Shown one piece after another: positions 8,879-20,861 of a DNA stretch of 64,000 nucleotides (position 1 is the stretch's first letter; each line of letters opens with the position of its first letter). A program made the translations under genes and the position numbers. The notes beneath the pieces were generated by a model. The model saw only the letters and a list, made by a program, of their open reading frames with translations. It did no database searches and was not told the DNA's origin. Source of the DNA: Archivesica marissinica (taxonomy: Eukaryota > Mollusca > Bivalvia > Venerida > Vesicomyidae); NCBI GenBank assembly GCA_014843695.1, contig CM026404.1, positions 58,391,931 through 58,455,930 on the forward strand, written 5' to 3'.

Positions 8879-11256
8879 AGCACACCCGAGCTATGGTGCA
8901 CACCCGATCTATGGTGCACACCCGATCTATGGTGCACATCCGAGCTATGGTGCACACCCGAGCTATGGTGCACATCCGAGCTATGGTGCACACCCGAGCT
9001 ATGGTGCACACCCGAGCTATGGTGCACACCCGAGCTATGGTGAACACCCGATCTATGGTGAACACCTGAGCTATGGTGCACATCAGAGCTATGGTGCACA
9101 CCCAAGCTATGGTGCACACCCGAACACCCAAGCTATGGTGCACATCCGAGCTATGGTGAACACCCGAGCTATGGTGCACATCCGAGCTATGGTGTACACT
9201 CGAGCTATGGTGCACACCCGAGCTATGGTGAACACCCGAGCTATGGTGCACACCCGAGCTATGGTGCACACCCGAGCTATGGTGCACATCCGAGCTATGG
9301 TGCACATCCGAGCTATGGTGCACACCCGAGCTATGGTGCACACTCGAGCTATGGTGCACACCCGAGCTATGGTGCACACCCGAGCTATGGTGCACACCCG
9401 AGCTATGGTGCACACCCGAACACCCGAGCTATGGTGTACACCCAAGCTATGGTGCACACCCGAACACCCGAGCTATGGTGCACACCCGAGCTATGGTGCA
9501 CACCCGAGCACCCGAGCTATGGTGCACACCCGAGCTATGGTGCACACCCGAGCTATGGTGCACACCCGATCTATGGTGCACACCCGAGCTATGGTGCACA
9601 CCCGATCTATGGTGCACACCCGAGCTATGGTGCACACCCGAGCTATGGTGCACACCCGAGCTATGGTGCACATCCGAGCTTGGTGCACACCCGAGCTATG
9701 GTGCACACCCGATCTATGGTGCACACCCGATCTATGGTGCACATCCGAGCTATGGTGCACACCCGAGCTATGGTGCACACCGATCTATGGTGCACACCCG
9801 AGCTATGGTGCACACGATCTATGGTGACACCCGATCTATGGTGGCACACCCGAGCTATGGTGCACACCCGAGCTATGGTGCACATCCGAGCTATGGTGCA
9901 CACCCGAGCTATGGTGCACACCCGAGCTATGGTGAACACCCGAGCTATGGTGAACACCCGATCTATGGTGAACATCGAGCTATGGTGACACCCGAGCTAT
10001 GGTGACACCCGAACACCCGAGCTATGGTGACACCCGAACACCCGAGCTATGGTGCACATCCGAGCTATGGTGAACACCCGAGCTATGGTGAACACCCGAT
10101 CTATGGTGAACACCCGAGCTATGGTGAACACCCGAGCTATGGTGAACACCCAGCTATGGTGGTTGGTGGGTGTGAACACCCGATCTATGGTGAACACCCG
10201 AGCTATGGTGAACCCCGAGCTATGGTGCACACCCGAGCTATGGTGCACATCCGAGCTATGGTGCACACCCGAGCTATGGTGCACACCGAACCCGAGCTAT
10301 GGTGCACACCCGACACCGAGCTATGGTGCACACCCGAACACCCGAGCTATGGTTCACACGAACACCCGAGCTATGGTGCACATCCGAGCTATGGTGCACA
10401 CCCGAGCTATGGTGCACATCCGAGCTATGGTGAACACCCGAGCTATGGTGCACATCCGGCTATGGTGAACACCCGAGCTATGGTGTACACCCGAGCTATG
10501 GTGCACACCCTAGCTATGTGTACACCCGAGCTATGGTGACACCCGAGCTATGTGAACCCTGTCTATGGTGCACCCCGAGCTATGGTGCACACCGAGCTAT
10601 GGTGTACATCCGAGCTATGTGCCCCCGATCTATGGTGGTCACCACACCCGAGCTATGGTGCACACCCGAACGACCGAGCTATGGTGCACACCCGACCCGT
10701 GCTATGGTGCACACCCGAGCTATGGTGCACACCCGAACACCCGAGCTATGGTGCACACCCGAACACCCGAGCTATGGTGTACACCCTAGCTATGGTGCAC
10801 ACCCGAGCATGGTGCACAACACCGAGCTATGTTGCACCCGAGCTATGGGGCACATCCGAGCTATGGTGCCAACCCGAGCTATGGTGCACACCAGCTATGG
10901 TGACACTCGGCTATGTGCACACCGACTATGGTGCCACACCCGAGCTTGGTGCACACCCGTCTATGGTGCACACCCGATCTATGGTGACACTCGAGCTATG
11001 GTGCACACCCGAGTTATGGTGTACACCCGAGCTATGGTGCACACCCGAGTTGTGACACCCGAGCTATGGTGCACACCCGAGCTATGGTGCACACCCGAGC
11101 TATGGTGCACACCCGATCTATGGTGCACACCCGAGCTATGGTGCACACCGAGCTATGGTGCACACCCGAGCTATGGTGACACCCGAGCTATGGTGCACAC
11201 CCGAACACCCAAGCTATGGTGAACACTCGAGCTATGGTGCACACCCAAGCTATGGT
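8879..11256. repeat. 18-bp minisatellite, about 130 units
   Basis: The unit GTGCACACCCGAGCTATG (variants GATCTATG, GTGAACACC, CATCCGAG) runs for 2.4 kb. A subset of joints carries a partial unit (CCGAACACCCGAGC). Past about 10.5 kb the array degrades, with 1-bp deletions. Because 18 is divisible by three and the unit lacks stops, all frames on both strands stay open and yield hexapeptide repeats (MVHTRA, GVHHSS). These are not genes. Confidence 0.97.
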
Positions 11257-12144
11257 GAATTATTGGTATACATTTTGCGGTCTGTCTGTCTGTCTGTCTG
11301 ATTTAATAAACCTATTAACAGCATATTATTGGAGGGTGAGCAGGTTTATGTCATGTTTTACAGGAAGGAAAGATCTGTCTCAAATAGTTATTGCCCTTTG
11401 TATTCTTCAGTAGCGTTGTGTTGTAAAATCGGTGTCGCCATTGCTTGAATACTATTGTAATATTGAGATGTTGCATTGTTTATTTGTTTTCGATACATCC
11501 CATTTTGTTGTTTATTCCCTTGGCTTTAATGCAGCGAGGCAATATCTACTTTACGCCTATTGGGGATGTTGCAAATTGCAATCTTTACTTTAATAAAAAT
11601 GAGGTAATTTGGGAAAATATAGTCATTTCTTTTAAAGTTTGCGTCAAACTGGTTTTTGTGTGCATATAGAATAGTTTCATGCAATGCCCCATCAAACTTG
11701 TCTGTAATCTGTAACGACCATCTTTTAGGGAAAATGCAACAGTGGCCTTTGTCCACAGGTGGTCTTTTATTCATAGGTGTTTATTTGGAGATTAACATGC
11801 ATCAATAATGACCTGATGGGAGATCAAATTGGCGGAGTTTTAGACAAGTGGTCTATGACGATGCAGAAATGTTGGGGATAAGTAAATTGATATGCAGGAA
11901 TCACGAACGGATTAAAAGTTATGACCCTTTATAGATCAACGAGAGATTCGGGGTCGCCTGCTCCTGCCTACGATATAACTATGCCAATTGTACTGCATTT
12001 GTTTTATAATGTTGTTGGATAAGTCACAGGAACGAGGACCACTGAAGAGATTAGTGATATTTGGTGTATTTAGAGGGTTGGAGGCTAGTGATGATACACA
12101 GGCACCTTGGGTTCGTTTACAGCGTAGAGAATTACAACATATAA

Positions 12145-12345
12145 CATTATAACAACACCTTTCCTGGGCAGGCTCCAGCGGTTAACCAGTACTTGGGTGC
12201 ACCAACCTCCGTAAGAAACTGCCAACTTTTTCATATAAATGAAACACGGTCTGAGCGGGGCTCAAACCCGTGACCATCAGTGATGATAGGTTACAGTGGT
12301 ATACAAGTCGGCGACTTTAACCACTCGACCACGGAGGCGGACTAA
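12145..12345 (-). mobile_element. tRNA-derived SINE family B
   Basis: CTTTCCTGGGCAGGCTCCAG, ACTTGGGTGCACCAACC and the tRNA-like end CCACTCGACCACGGAGGCGG identify family B in minus orientation. Copies at 17257, 32080, 40505, 42933 and 49439; fragments at 34060 and 62800. From 11257 to 12144 nothing recognisable was seen. 12346-12530 looks like another tRNA-derived piece (GAGTGGTTACGGGTTTGAAT, CTTGGGCAAGACATAAATTC). Confidence 0.85.
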
Positions 12346-12535
12346 CAGCGTAGAGAAGCTGCATCACTACGAGACCTCAGCTCCATCCGGAGTGGAGCCG
12401 CCTCGTTGTGTTGGAGACCGAGTGGTTACGGGTTTGAATGGCACTATGCCATACTAGCGGTGTACCTTGGGCAAGACATAAATTCACATTGCCTCCTCTA
12501 TCAGTAGTACATTCATTTGTATATTTTAACCCATT

Positions 12536-12771
12536 CAACCCAAAGTAACTGACATGGACTGGTGCATGCTATTTTTAGACCAATAAATTAATAAGAAAAT
12601 TACATTTGGACCAGTTCATTTATCAAAATGGGTAATTTTATCTAAAAATAGTAATAATTATTACTGGCAAAAAAGTACAGATCCTGATGAGACGGCTCGT
12701 TAAGAGCCGGCTCATCTGGATCTACACTTTTCATAAGCCTATTTAGAGGCCTGTGGGGTTGAAAGGGTTAA
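12536..12771. mobile_element. MITE family T1, TTAA-bounded (piggyBac-like)
   Basis: Begins TTAACCCATTCAACCC and ends GGGGTTGAAAGGGTTAA, inverted repeats with TTAA at both ends. The body has ACCAATAAATTAAT and an internal hairpin GACGGCTCGTTAAGAGCCGGC. Other copies: 26178-26367, about 41385-41572 and 47296-47541. Confidence 0.85.
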
Positions 12772-13384
12772 GCTATATTTATCAAGTTTATGTGGGGTTG
12801 ACAGATGTTGTCATTTTCCTGATGTTGGCATGGCTACTAGGAAACGTAAATACACCGCGGATGAGGTTGCACAGCTGATTAGTCTTAATTAGGATAAACT
12901 GGTCCAATACGGAGGAAATTATGGGTACCGGTATGTCATATGAAAATAAAAATAACATTAGATTTTCAATAATTGTTTTATTATTTCAAATGTTTATTGA
13001 GTTGTGTACAAAAAATATGACTTGCCTATCATTTTGTCACCTGTCACGCAGGTAATATGACCGGTATAAATACAGGAATAGTGATATGGTCCATTTATTT
13101 ACAGGCCCTCAAAATCTCATGAGGATCTACATTACCGTTATTGAGATATGGATACACATGCAACATACCCCATATATACAAACGTTCTGCTCAGGAGATC
13201 AGGGATATAGGAGCGTATGCTCAGGGCTGTAGGGTTCAAAGAGTTATGTCTATAATGTAATCCTTGTACCAAATAAAGGCTACCAAATTGCTTAACAAAA
13301 TAATGTTCAATCACTTTTCTTAATTTCACCGTTAAAACTTGTTTTTACTATTAGCTGAATTAACAATACATTCAAACATGTCCT

Positions 13385-13840
13385 AAGCAGCCAGGCAAGG
13401 GAATCACAGAAAGTGGCTGCTTAGCATAGGTGGCTGCTTAATAGAGGTCAAATGTATAATAAAACAGCATATTGGGAAACTGGCTGTTTAATACATGTTG
13501 GCTGCTTAATACAGGTTGGCTGCTTAATACAGGTTGGCTGCTTAGTAGAGGTGACCACTAACACAGGTTTGACTAGTGGCGATGGATTCCATCAGGAATG
13601 AGGTCTCGAAAGTGATTAATATAAGTTATAAGAACTTGTTTCGCAATCGAGCTAAAATAAATTTGTATAAACTAAACCTGTCTTAAGCAGCCAGCCAAGG
13701 GAATCGCAGAGAGTGGCTGCTTAGCATAGGTGGCTGCTTAATAGAGGTCCAATGTATAATAAAACATATTGGGAATCTGGAAACAGCTTATAATACAGGT
13801 TGGCTGCTTAGTAGAGGTGACCACTAACACAGGTTTGTCT
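13385..13840. mobile_element. Two MITE B1 copies around a SINE C 3' fragment
   Basis: Copies at 13385-13572 and 13672-13840 carry TGTCTTAAGCAGCCAGCCAA at one end and AACACAGGTTTG at the other. The first has extra tandem copies of TTAATACAGGTTGGCTGC. A SINE C tail lies between them at 13573-13672. The region is just 3' of C1D, so it may fall in its 3' UTR. Confidence 0.8.
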
Positions 13841-13922
13841 GTACAGTACAGCGACAATATGTTTTCCACTATGTGCACTGGGAACATCCACTGAGCAAGA
13901 GAGAAACCCGAAGGAATATTGC

Positions 13923-16900
13923 TCATTTCTTCTTTTTGACTGGTATTTCATCATCAATGTCCATATATCGAGCTTTATGTGCTTTTCTGATCTTCCCCTC
14001 TGTAAGTACGCCCGTTGCATTCCCTTTCCGTCCTCCTCTCTTTATTATATATTTATCAGACGGATCTGTGTCTTCGCAATTCTCTGTGAAAAATAAATAT
14101 TTTATTTCTAGAATTTGGCTCAAAATACTAAAATTGTTTGTATAATAGAAAATGATGCTACCATGGGCTAAGTGTTGCTAGAATTGGTGCTTAGATAACG
14201 TCATAGATGATGTCACTCATGGCTTGAGTCCCCGACTCAACTGCTGTGGCTGGTAACCATAGCTTTAACCCGTTTTGCCTGCTGAGTAAATAAAATGACA
14301 TTTGCAAACAACATAGATCCAGATCAGCAGTGGCGCAATGCTGCGTCTGATCAGGATCTATGTTATCTGCTATTCAGCCAAGTGTTTTAGCTCCACTATC
14401 CGAATAGCAAACAGCATAGAGCCTGATCTGGCTCTATGCTGTTTGCAAAAGTGATTCCATCTGCCGCTAGCTAGCAAAGGGTTAAAGCAATGAGAACTAA
14501 CATGCGTATTCAACCAGTGGTATAAAACATTATCTTGAAATGATAACAGGATCTTTTGATTGACAGGATTATGTCACGTTGGGGTTATCTCGTTAGTTCT
14601 CGGCGGGTGCGAGATTTTATGAGATTTCATCAACTCGCTGATCGACGTGTTCCCAGAAAGTTAATCTCTTTTTATCAGGCACCAAAAGTATTTTAAAGTG
14701 ACATTACATCGCAAAAAGCAAATAAAATGCATTTGTTCACGTATAAATGCATTGCTACTACAAATTCTTCTTGATTCATTCGAACACTAACATTAAATCA
14801 ATAAACAGTGTTTTTGTGGTTTACAAACTTTCAAAATTTAAAGTAGGATTTCATATAATGGTCATCCATGTCAATATTAAATGCAAGACAAATAAATATG
14901 CATAGGCACAAATGTGAGGTATAACGGTAAATCTGTACCATAAATCGTGTTATTCAGGATACACAAGTTGTATTACACATCACTGTCTACCCTATTTACA
15001 TTATTTTGTTATGTCAACAAACCGCGTATACGACGTTTGTTTATTAGTTGAACTACTCAGTTTTTTTAGGCAAATATTTGGAAAATAATAAATACCATAT
15101 AATATGAAAATAGATTCTGTAGAAATTTGCGTTTTCCCCGATGTAGGGTCGCTTTAAATTGATTTGTGTGTTTTTTTGGTTTAAAGTTGCACCAACAGCT
15201 TAGGTCATGTTGCGAAATATATTTTGAAATAATATCACAGCCAAATTATGAGGTAGTTAGTTAGTTTAATCATATTTTATTGCTCGATTCATTTTACATA
15301 TGCATGTGAATACAAAACATTTCAAATTAAAGAAAAGGCAAACGCCATAAGTTCTAGCAACATTAGTTACGGCCCTTCCCGATTATGAGGTAGTGATATT
15401 CTTTATTGCAATTTATTTTTAGATTTATGGTTCCGTCTGATTTACGAAACAATTTATTTGAAAATGCAAATTTGTACAGAATGTAATTTGCTATTATATG
15501 GTATAATTTTCCCCCAAATATTTGCCTTAAAAACTGAGTATTTCAACAAATAAACAAATAAACAAACGTCGTATACGCAGTTTGTTGACATAACAAAATA
15601 ATGTAAATAGGGTCGACATTCATGTGTAATACAATGTGTGTATCCTGAATAACACAGATTTACCGTTATATCTCACATTTGTGCATATGCATATTTATTA
15701 ACGAAAGTATCGCGCGTTTAGTACTGACTCCAATGACAAACAAGCGTCAAGTCAGGAGCGTTGATGAGCGTTATATGAAATCCTACTTTTGAAAGGTTGT
15801 AGACCACAAAACACCCTTTATTGATTCAATGTTAGTGTTTGAATGTATTCAGAAGAATTTGTCGGAACAATGCATTTATACGTGAAAACATGCATTTTAT
15901 TTGCTTTTGCGATGTAATGTCGCTTTAAAAAGGGATGCATTTCATTACTGAAAAACTTGTGTAATACTGATTTTGTTTTTAATTGTACGACAGCAATATT
16001 ATTTTTTTAGAAATTATGACAATCAATCTGAACTGGAATACTGTACCGGTATATCAATTTTGCCGGCATTATAGTTTTCATAAAAAAAAATTCCTATGCT
16101 AAACTGTTACCTGTTGGTTCCGACTGTATCGGCTTTTGTTCTTTCTGTGCTGCATGCCAAAGGGCATTCTTTACGATTCTCTTCGACGCTCCCACATCCA
16201 GCTTTGGAGCTTTTTCTTTGTCCTGGATCTCCTTCACTCTATTCATGTAACTTCTTATTCTGTCCTATAAGTGGACAACAAGGATGCTGGGTCATATACG
16301 CGATAGTGTTCAATAATTTGACCTATATGTATGGCTAACCGAAATTCAAAAAAAAAGTATGGTGATGTTAACAGAGTTTAATCACTACCTGCTATTTGAT
16401 CATAAGGAGGTACTTTTAACCCTTTCCTTCATAGAGATTTAGGTTAATATACTATTATATCTCCATACAAACGACAGCCATTTAACCCTTTCCTTCATAG
16501 AGATTTAGGTTAATATACTATTATATCTCCATACAAACGACAGCCATTTAACCCTTTCCTTCATAGAGATTTAGGTTAATATACTATTATATCTCCATAC
16601 AAACGACAGCCATTTAGCTATCATGCAGTGGATAAGTAGTCGCCATATCTATCCCACCTCCATAGATATTACTGGGACTACATAGAGATTTAGGTTAATA
16701 TACTATTATATCTCCATACAAACGACAGCCATTTAGCTATCATGCAGTGGATAAGTAGTCGCCATATCTATCCCACCTCCACAGATATTACTGGGACTAC
16801 ATGAGATTCTGGCCTTTATTATGAACATTGGTTTGGCTACTACATTGTCAATGTATGTCGTATTGGTAATGGCATCAAGAGGTGCTTCTATGAGGGAAAG

Positions 16901-19900
16901 TGTTAAGGGTTATTTTGACTAAGTGACCTAGTTTCTTGACAAACTGACCTTATTTGGACAAATTGGTGAAAAATAATACGTATGGGGCTTTAATAAAACA
17001 TGATTGCAAATCTGACCTCATTATGAACATCTGACCTCATTATGAACATCTGACCTCATTATGAACATCTGACCTCATTATGAACATTTGACCTCATTAT
17101 GAACATCTGACCTCATTATGAACATCTGACCTCATTATGAACATCTGACCTCATTATGAACATCTGACCTCATTATGAACATTGGCTGGATCATGTAATG
17201 AAAGGGAGAAAACTGTCCAACACGTATTATCCAGATTTGATAATATATATGTTATATTTCGGGTTTTCCGCCTGCATCAGCACCATTTCGGGCTATATCG
17301 CCGGCGGGCAGTTTACTTAACAACACCTTTCCTGGGCAGGCTCCAGCGGTTAACCAGTACTTGGGTGCACCAAATTCTGTAAGAAACTGCCAACTTTTTC
17401 ATATAAATGAGACACGGCCTGAGCGGGGCTTGAACCAGAGACCATCAGTGATGATAGGTTACAGTGGTATACAAGTCAGCGACCGCAACCACTCGACCAC
17501 GGAGGCGGACTCCAGATTTGATAAACGTAAGCAGGAATGTAAAATTATGTACAATATATGTTTAGACTCTCGCCAACAGCTGATATTACATAGCAACCGT
17601 ACGGCTATGTTTGGCTACAAATAGGGGAAGGAACACCCCCCAGATGCCGTCAATGCATTGCTACAACCTTGGGACAAACTCCAGGGGTAGAACCACAGAC
17701 CAGTTCGACAGCTTCCCAACATGTAAAATTTGACACCCCTGTTGGGATCTGAGCATACAACAAACTGTAACCACCAAACATAACAGATTACAGCTACTTA
17801 CAAGCTCCTGTTTAATTCCATGGTCTTTGGGATTCACTCCACACACATTCAGGTACACTGAAATGACATTGAAATCATTTGATAGGGGACAGTAGCCTGG
17901 GAACAGACGTCGATATATTTTCGCTGGTCAGTCAAATAAATATATTTTAACACCGAGATCATTAATTTAATAGGCTGTATGGAGCTTCTGATGTCATTTT
18001 GCCAGAAGTTAAAAAGTGAACAATTGACAGACAAAGGGGACAGAAACAGTTTCAGTTTCTCACACAAATTAGGTTTTCAATTAGCCTGGGCCTGAACTGC
18101 CGCTATTCAATGAAATGCTTGTACAAACTCTACAACCAATTTCCATGACAAATGTCACCAAACATAATACAGTCAAACCTGTGTTAGAGGTCACCTCCAT
18201 TAAGCAGCCAACCTGTATTAAGCAGCCAGTTTCCAGATTCCCAATTGGTAGTTTTATTATATATTTGACCTCTATTAAGCAGCCACCTGTGCTAAGCAGC
18301 CACTTTCTCTGACTCCATTGGCTGGCTGCTTAAGACAGGTTTGACTGTAGATGATAATTATGATTTATGTAAAATATTTGTATTCAGAGACTTTTTCAGA
18401 CTTATTTCCGAGTGTTTTAAGGGTTTACGGGTTTGGTCATAACTTTTGAAATTGAATTCTGACTGCAGCTGACGATGTTAACAAGGGCGACATGACCGAA
18501 ATAGCTATCCTAGGGATGCCACACTGGGAACCTGGTTAATGGCCACTTAATACCAGGGTTCCTGCTGTCGGTCCCCAATTGTGACAGACAACAAATATTG
18601 GCTTTTTAAAAATAAAATTTGGCACATGTTTTGTCAAATACATGGATTCAAATATTTATTTGTGAACTATATGGTTTTAGTTGGCTCCCAGTTTTTTTAA
18701 TTGGCTCCAGTGTTTTTCAATTGGCGACAGAAGTGGCGCAGACAAACATTCAGACAGAGGGAACCCATAATAGGACTGGTGGCTGCTAACAAGTTTGATT
18801 GTAATTATATTTCAGTTATACAATAACTTTTCACAAATGAATATATATATAAGTTTATAACAATAATTTTCAAAGTAAATAATCAATAAACAGCTTGTTT
18901 CACTCACTTTTATACTGTAGAGTGGTGGAACCTATGCTCGGCGTAATGGTGTAGATATTTAAGAAATAATAAGTATCAACCGTGGTATATCGCAGAATAA
19001 CCTGAGTTTGAATTCTTATGCGTAGAAATATATCACGAAGGCCGAATACGCATAATAACGACAAACGAGGGTTATTCTGCGATATACCATGGTTGATACT
19101 TATTATTTCGATTCTAACACGACTTACTTCTAATAATTCAAAGGAGTATTTTCTTCAAACGCGGTGCTACTCCGCTGCATTTGGCTTTCGAAATTTCCTC
19201 CCGCGTAAGGGATGATGATGTTATTTTTGATGGAAAATATCAATCTAGTGCATAAACAAACAAACGTTGTAATTGATCAATAATTTTATTTATTTTGTCA
19301 AATAAAACTGTACAGAATAGTAACTGAAACGTTACTGAACAGAAAAACAAGACGGACAAGAGAATATCTGATTCTAAAAATAGCTCACTTCCGCGAACAT
19401 CACGTGACTTTCATTCATAAAACTTTACACGCATTGTATAAATGGAATAGCCAAAACACAGTGTGCGCGCAGCACAGTTCAAGGTAGGTATATCGCAGAA
19501 TAACCGAGGTAGATTTTACTCTACAAGTATGTATGTTATTAGCTGGGTCGTGTTAGAATATGATATAATATCTTCTTAACCAATTACTAGAATCCTACCG
19601 GTAGTTATATCTATGTATATATATACATTTATATTTCCATATATCATTGTCATGGGTAAATGTTTAAAATTGCATCTGTAATTGTGAAGCGCAATAGAAT
19701 AATGTTTGCACTATATAAATGCTATGTATTTGTATTATTCTATATTTACATTTTATAATTGCTATTGTCCACCCTTGTAAATATCAGTAAAGGGCTACTG
19801 TCCAAAGGGGCTATTATCTATATCCCACATATGGCTGGAGTACAACAGGTTAATTATTGAATTTTCAAGTTAAGAGTGTAAACAGAAACATACTCCAAAA

Positions 19901-20861
19901 CAGAGAGTTGATCGAGTAGGCTGCAACAAGATCCAACTTGGCTTTGTCTAATGTAGTCAACTGAAAATACATACGTTCATGAAGTTATCAAGAAGGCAAA
20001 TAATAAACTTATGTAGTGTGTTTAGGCGTGGGTAGAACATCAGCCCGGTTAGCTCAGTTGGTAGAGCTATACGACTAGTGTTCGGTAGGGTGGGTTTGGT
20101 GGGTCCAACTTTTGCTTGGTCATTTCAATAGCGATGAGGATATCTGGTTTGGTATGGGCAAAGGAGTTGGGGTGCGGCTCCTAAAGAATAAAAGAGACAT
20201 CGCTAGCTCAGTTGGTAGAGCTGTCCAACTAGTGTTCGGGAGGTCGCAGATTAGAGTCCCACGTCGGGTCACTACCTTTTCCACTCTTTCTTTGCCGATC
20301 ACTTTCGATATTAAGGAGCCAAATTCATCTGCCACTTTAATTGAAGTCTTTTCATGTTTTGAGTCATACATATCAGAACCCGTGTCCTAGTATGGAAATG
20401 TGACCTGCTATGGCCAATGTCTGTGGCAATTGTTTGCAAAGTATACATGCACGCAGCTTAAAGTTGTGTTTTATTTGAAGAACAATATAAAGACTCGGGA
20501 TAGGCGTTATATTTGGACAGATTTGTACAAAATTGTTTCAGATAGGGCCATTTTACTGATCGATGCGAAATCTGACATCCCACAGAGTAGAATCCCTGTA
20601 CTTAAAATATATATACTAGTACCCCCAAACGTGCCGAATCCCTGTGATCATACCATGTGCCAAATATCAATATTAAGTTTCACTTTACCTGTTTACATTT
20701 ACAAGTTGGTTTACAGTTACCTTTTCGTTCAATTCAACTTGGGAGATATTAAAGAGTGGTTCAAATTCATTTTCAACATTATTCAAAGCACTGTCAAATG
20801 CAGTTAGTTTTCCCCGGAGTTCATGAGGAATTTCAGCTTGTCTTTCCTTATTCTTCAACAT
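13923..20861 (-). CDS. C1D: C1D nuclear nucleic-acid-binding protein (exosome cofactor), five exons
   Basis: Exons on the minus strand: 20721-20861, 19894-19960, 17802-17857, 16111-16264 and 13923-14083, all with AG/GT borders and consistent phases (0, 1, 0, 1). The joined frame is 579 nt, 192 residues. Residues 9-47 ([11 protein letters not shown] to VELNEK), [32 protein letters not shown] and [19 protein letters not shown] match the Sas10/Utp3/C1D domain, followed by KRIVKNALW. In animals C1D helps recruit EXOSC10 to the nuclear exosome for rRNA and snoRNA processing; yeast Rrp47/Lrp1 is the counterpart. The start ATG at 20861 precedes the domain directly. The C-terminal exon adds about 50 residues ending in four lysines, longer than the 141-residue human protein. 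If exon 4 is read through its donor, the product stops at 16094 instead. Introns hold MITEs, SINEs and a large inverted repeat. Confidence 0.93.
14265..14485. mobile_element. MITE family T2, TTAA-bounded, in C1D last intron
   Basis: Ends TTAACCCGTTTTGCCTGCT and GCTAGCAAAGGGTTAA, with TTAA at both borders. The interior forms a long hairpin: GCAAACAACATAGATCC pairs with the distal GCTCTATGCTGTTTGC, and AGATCAGCAG with CTGATCAGG. About 221 bp, non-coding. It differs in sequence from T1 and T3. Confidence 0.8.
14690..15935. repeat. Large inverted repeat in C1D intron 4
   Basis: The arm at about 14690-15160 (GTGACATTACATCGCAAAAA, AATATGCATAGGCACAAATG, AACCGCGTATACGACGTTTG) recurs reverse-complemented at about 15475-15935, with roughly 310 bp between. 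Both arms are AT-rich and diverged by small indels. The 15240-15370 spacer matches part of repeat E at 7230. This looks like a fold-back transposon or two head-to-head copies of one element. A transcript of C1D would carry the hairpin. Confidence 0.85.
16416..16908. mobile_element. MITE family T3 with internally triplicated end
   Basis: Starts TTAACCCTTTCCTTCATAGA. The first 67 bp (to CGACAGCCATTT) are repeated three times, then a longer segment with GATAAGTAGTCGCCATATC is present twice. The far end reads CTATGAGGGAAAGTGTTAA, the inverted terminus. A simple, unexpanded copy is at 54482-54722 and a truncated one at 39378-39598. Confidence 0.85.
17010..17178. repeat. 19-bp tandem repeat, about nine copies, C1D intron 3
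   Basis: The unit ATCTGACCTCATTATGAAC is repeated almost perfectly. The TTATGAACAT text also occurs at the adjacent end of the T3 MITE (TTATTATGAACATTGG at about 16817), so the array may have grown from that element. Confidence 0.92.
17257..17512 (-). mobile_element. SINE family B, full copy, C1D intron 3
   Basis: Contains the family tail (ATATTTCGGGTTTTCCGCC), the conserved middle (GGGCAGGCTCCAGCGG) and the tRNA-like head in reverse (ACCACTCGACCACGGAGG). Oriented so that its promoter would fire on the minus strand, like C1D. Confidence 0.9.
17890..18030. mobile_element. MITE family A copy in C1D intron 2
   Basis: AGCCTGGGAACAGACGTCGA start, GTCAGTCAAATAAATATATT core and TTTTGCCAGAAGTTAAAAAG near the far end. 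The terminal inverted repeat is degraded. It starts about 30 bp from C1D exon 3. Confidence 0.8.
18172..18350. mobile_element. Palindromic MITE B1 copy
   Basis: ACAGTCAAACCTGTGTTAG at the left and AAGACAGGTTTGACTGTAG at the right, with repeated TTAAGCAGCCA modules between. Lies in C1D intron 2. Confidence 0.88.
18553..18770. mobile_element. CAGGGTTCC-ended MITE (hAT-like), degraded
   Basis: Left end CAGGGTTCCTGCTGTCGGTC, right end GACAGAGGGAACCC. The body has TTGGCACATGTTTTGTCAAA and repeated TTGGCTCC. A better copy with intact ends and target duplication is at 37419-37688; a third, interrupted one is at 62690-62915. Confidence 0.75.
18950..19560. mobile_element. Repeat D, about 600 bp, copy 1 (C1D intron 2)
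   Basis: Almost colinear, reversed, with 45630-46275. Contains three instances of the 19-mer GGTATATCGCAGAATAACC in mixed orientation (about 18986, 19071 inverted, 19491), plus TCACGTGACTTTCATTCAT and the TCCCGCG block. No long frame. The two copies sit in introns of different genes, so this is a dispersed non-autonomous element. Confidence 0.8.
20041..20270 (+). mobile_element. Pair of tRNA-like SINE heads
   Basis: Two box A segments, GGTTAGCTCAGTTGGTAGAG (20048) and GCTAGCTCAGTTGGTAGAG (20201), about 153 bp apart. The second has the box B-like AGATTAGAGTCCC. Neither folds into a clean tRNA, so these are tRNA-derived repeats, not tRNA genes. Confidence 0.65.

Noticed and set aside
8803..11222. 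Many long frames (up to 234 codons) encoding hexapeptide repeats
   Set aside because: They follow from an 18-bp stop-free tandem unit read in each frame on both strands; there is no unique start, splice signal or flanking coding sequence.
16096..16338. Plus-strand frame of 80 codons
   Set aside because: Antisense to C1D exon 4.
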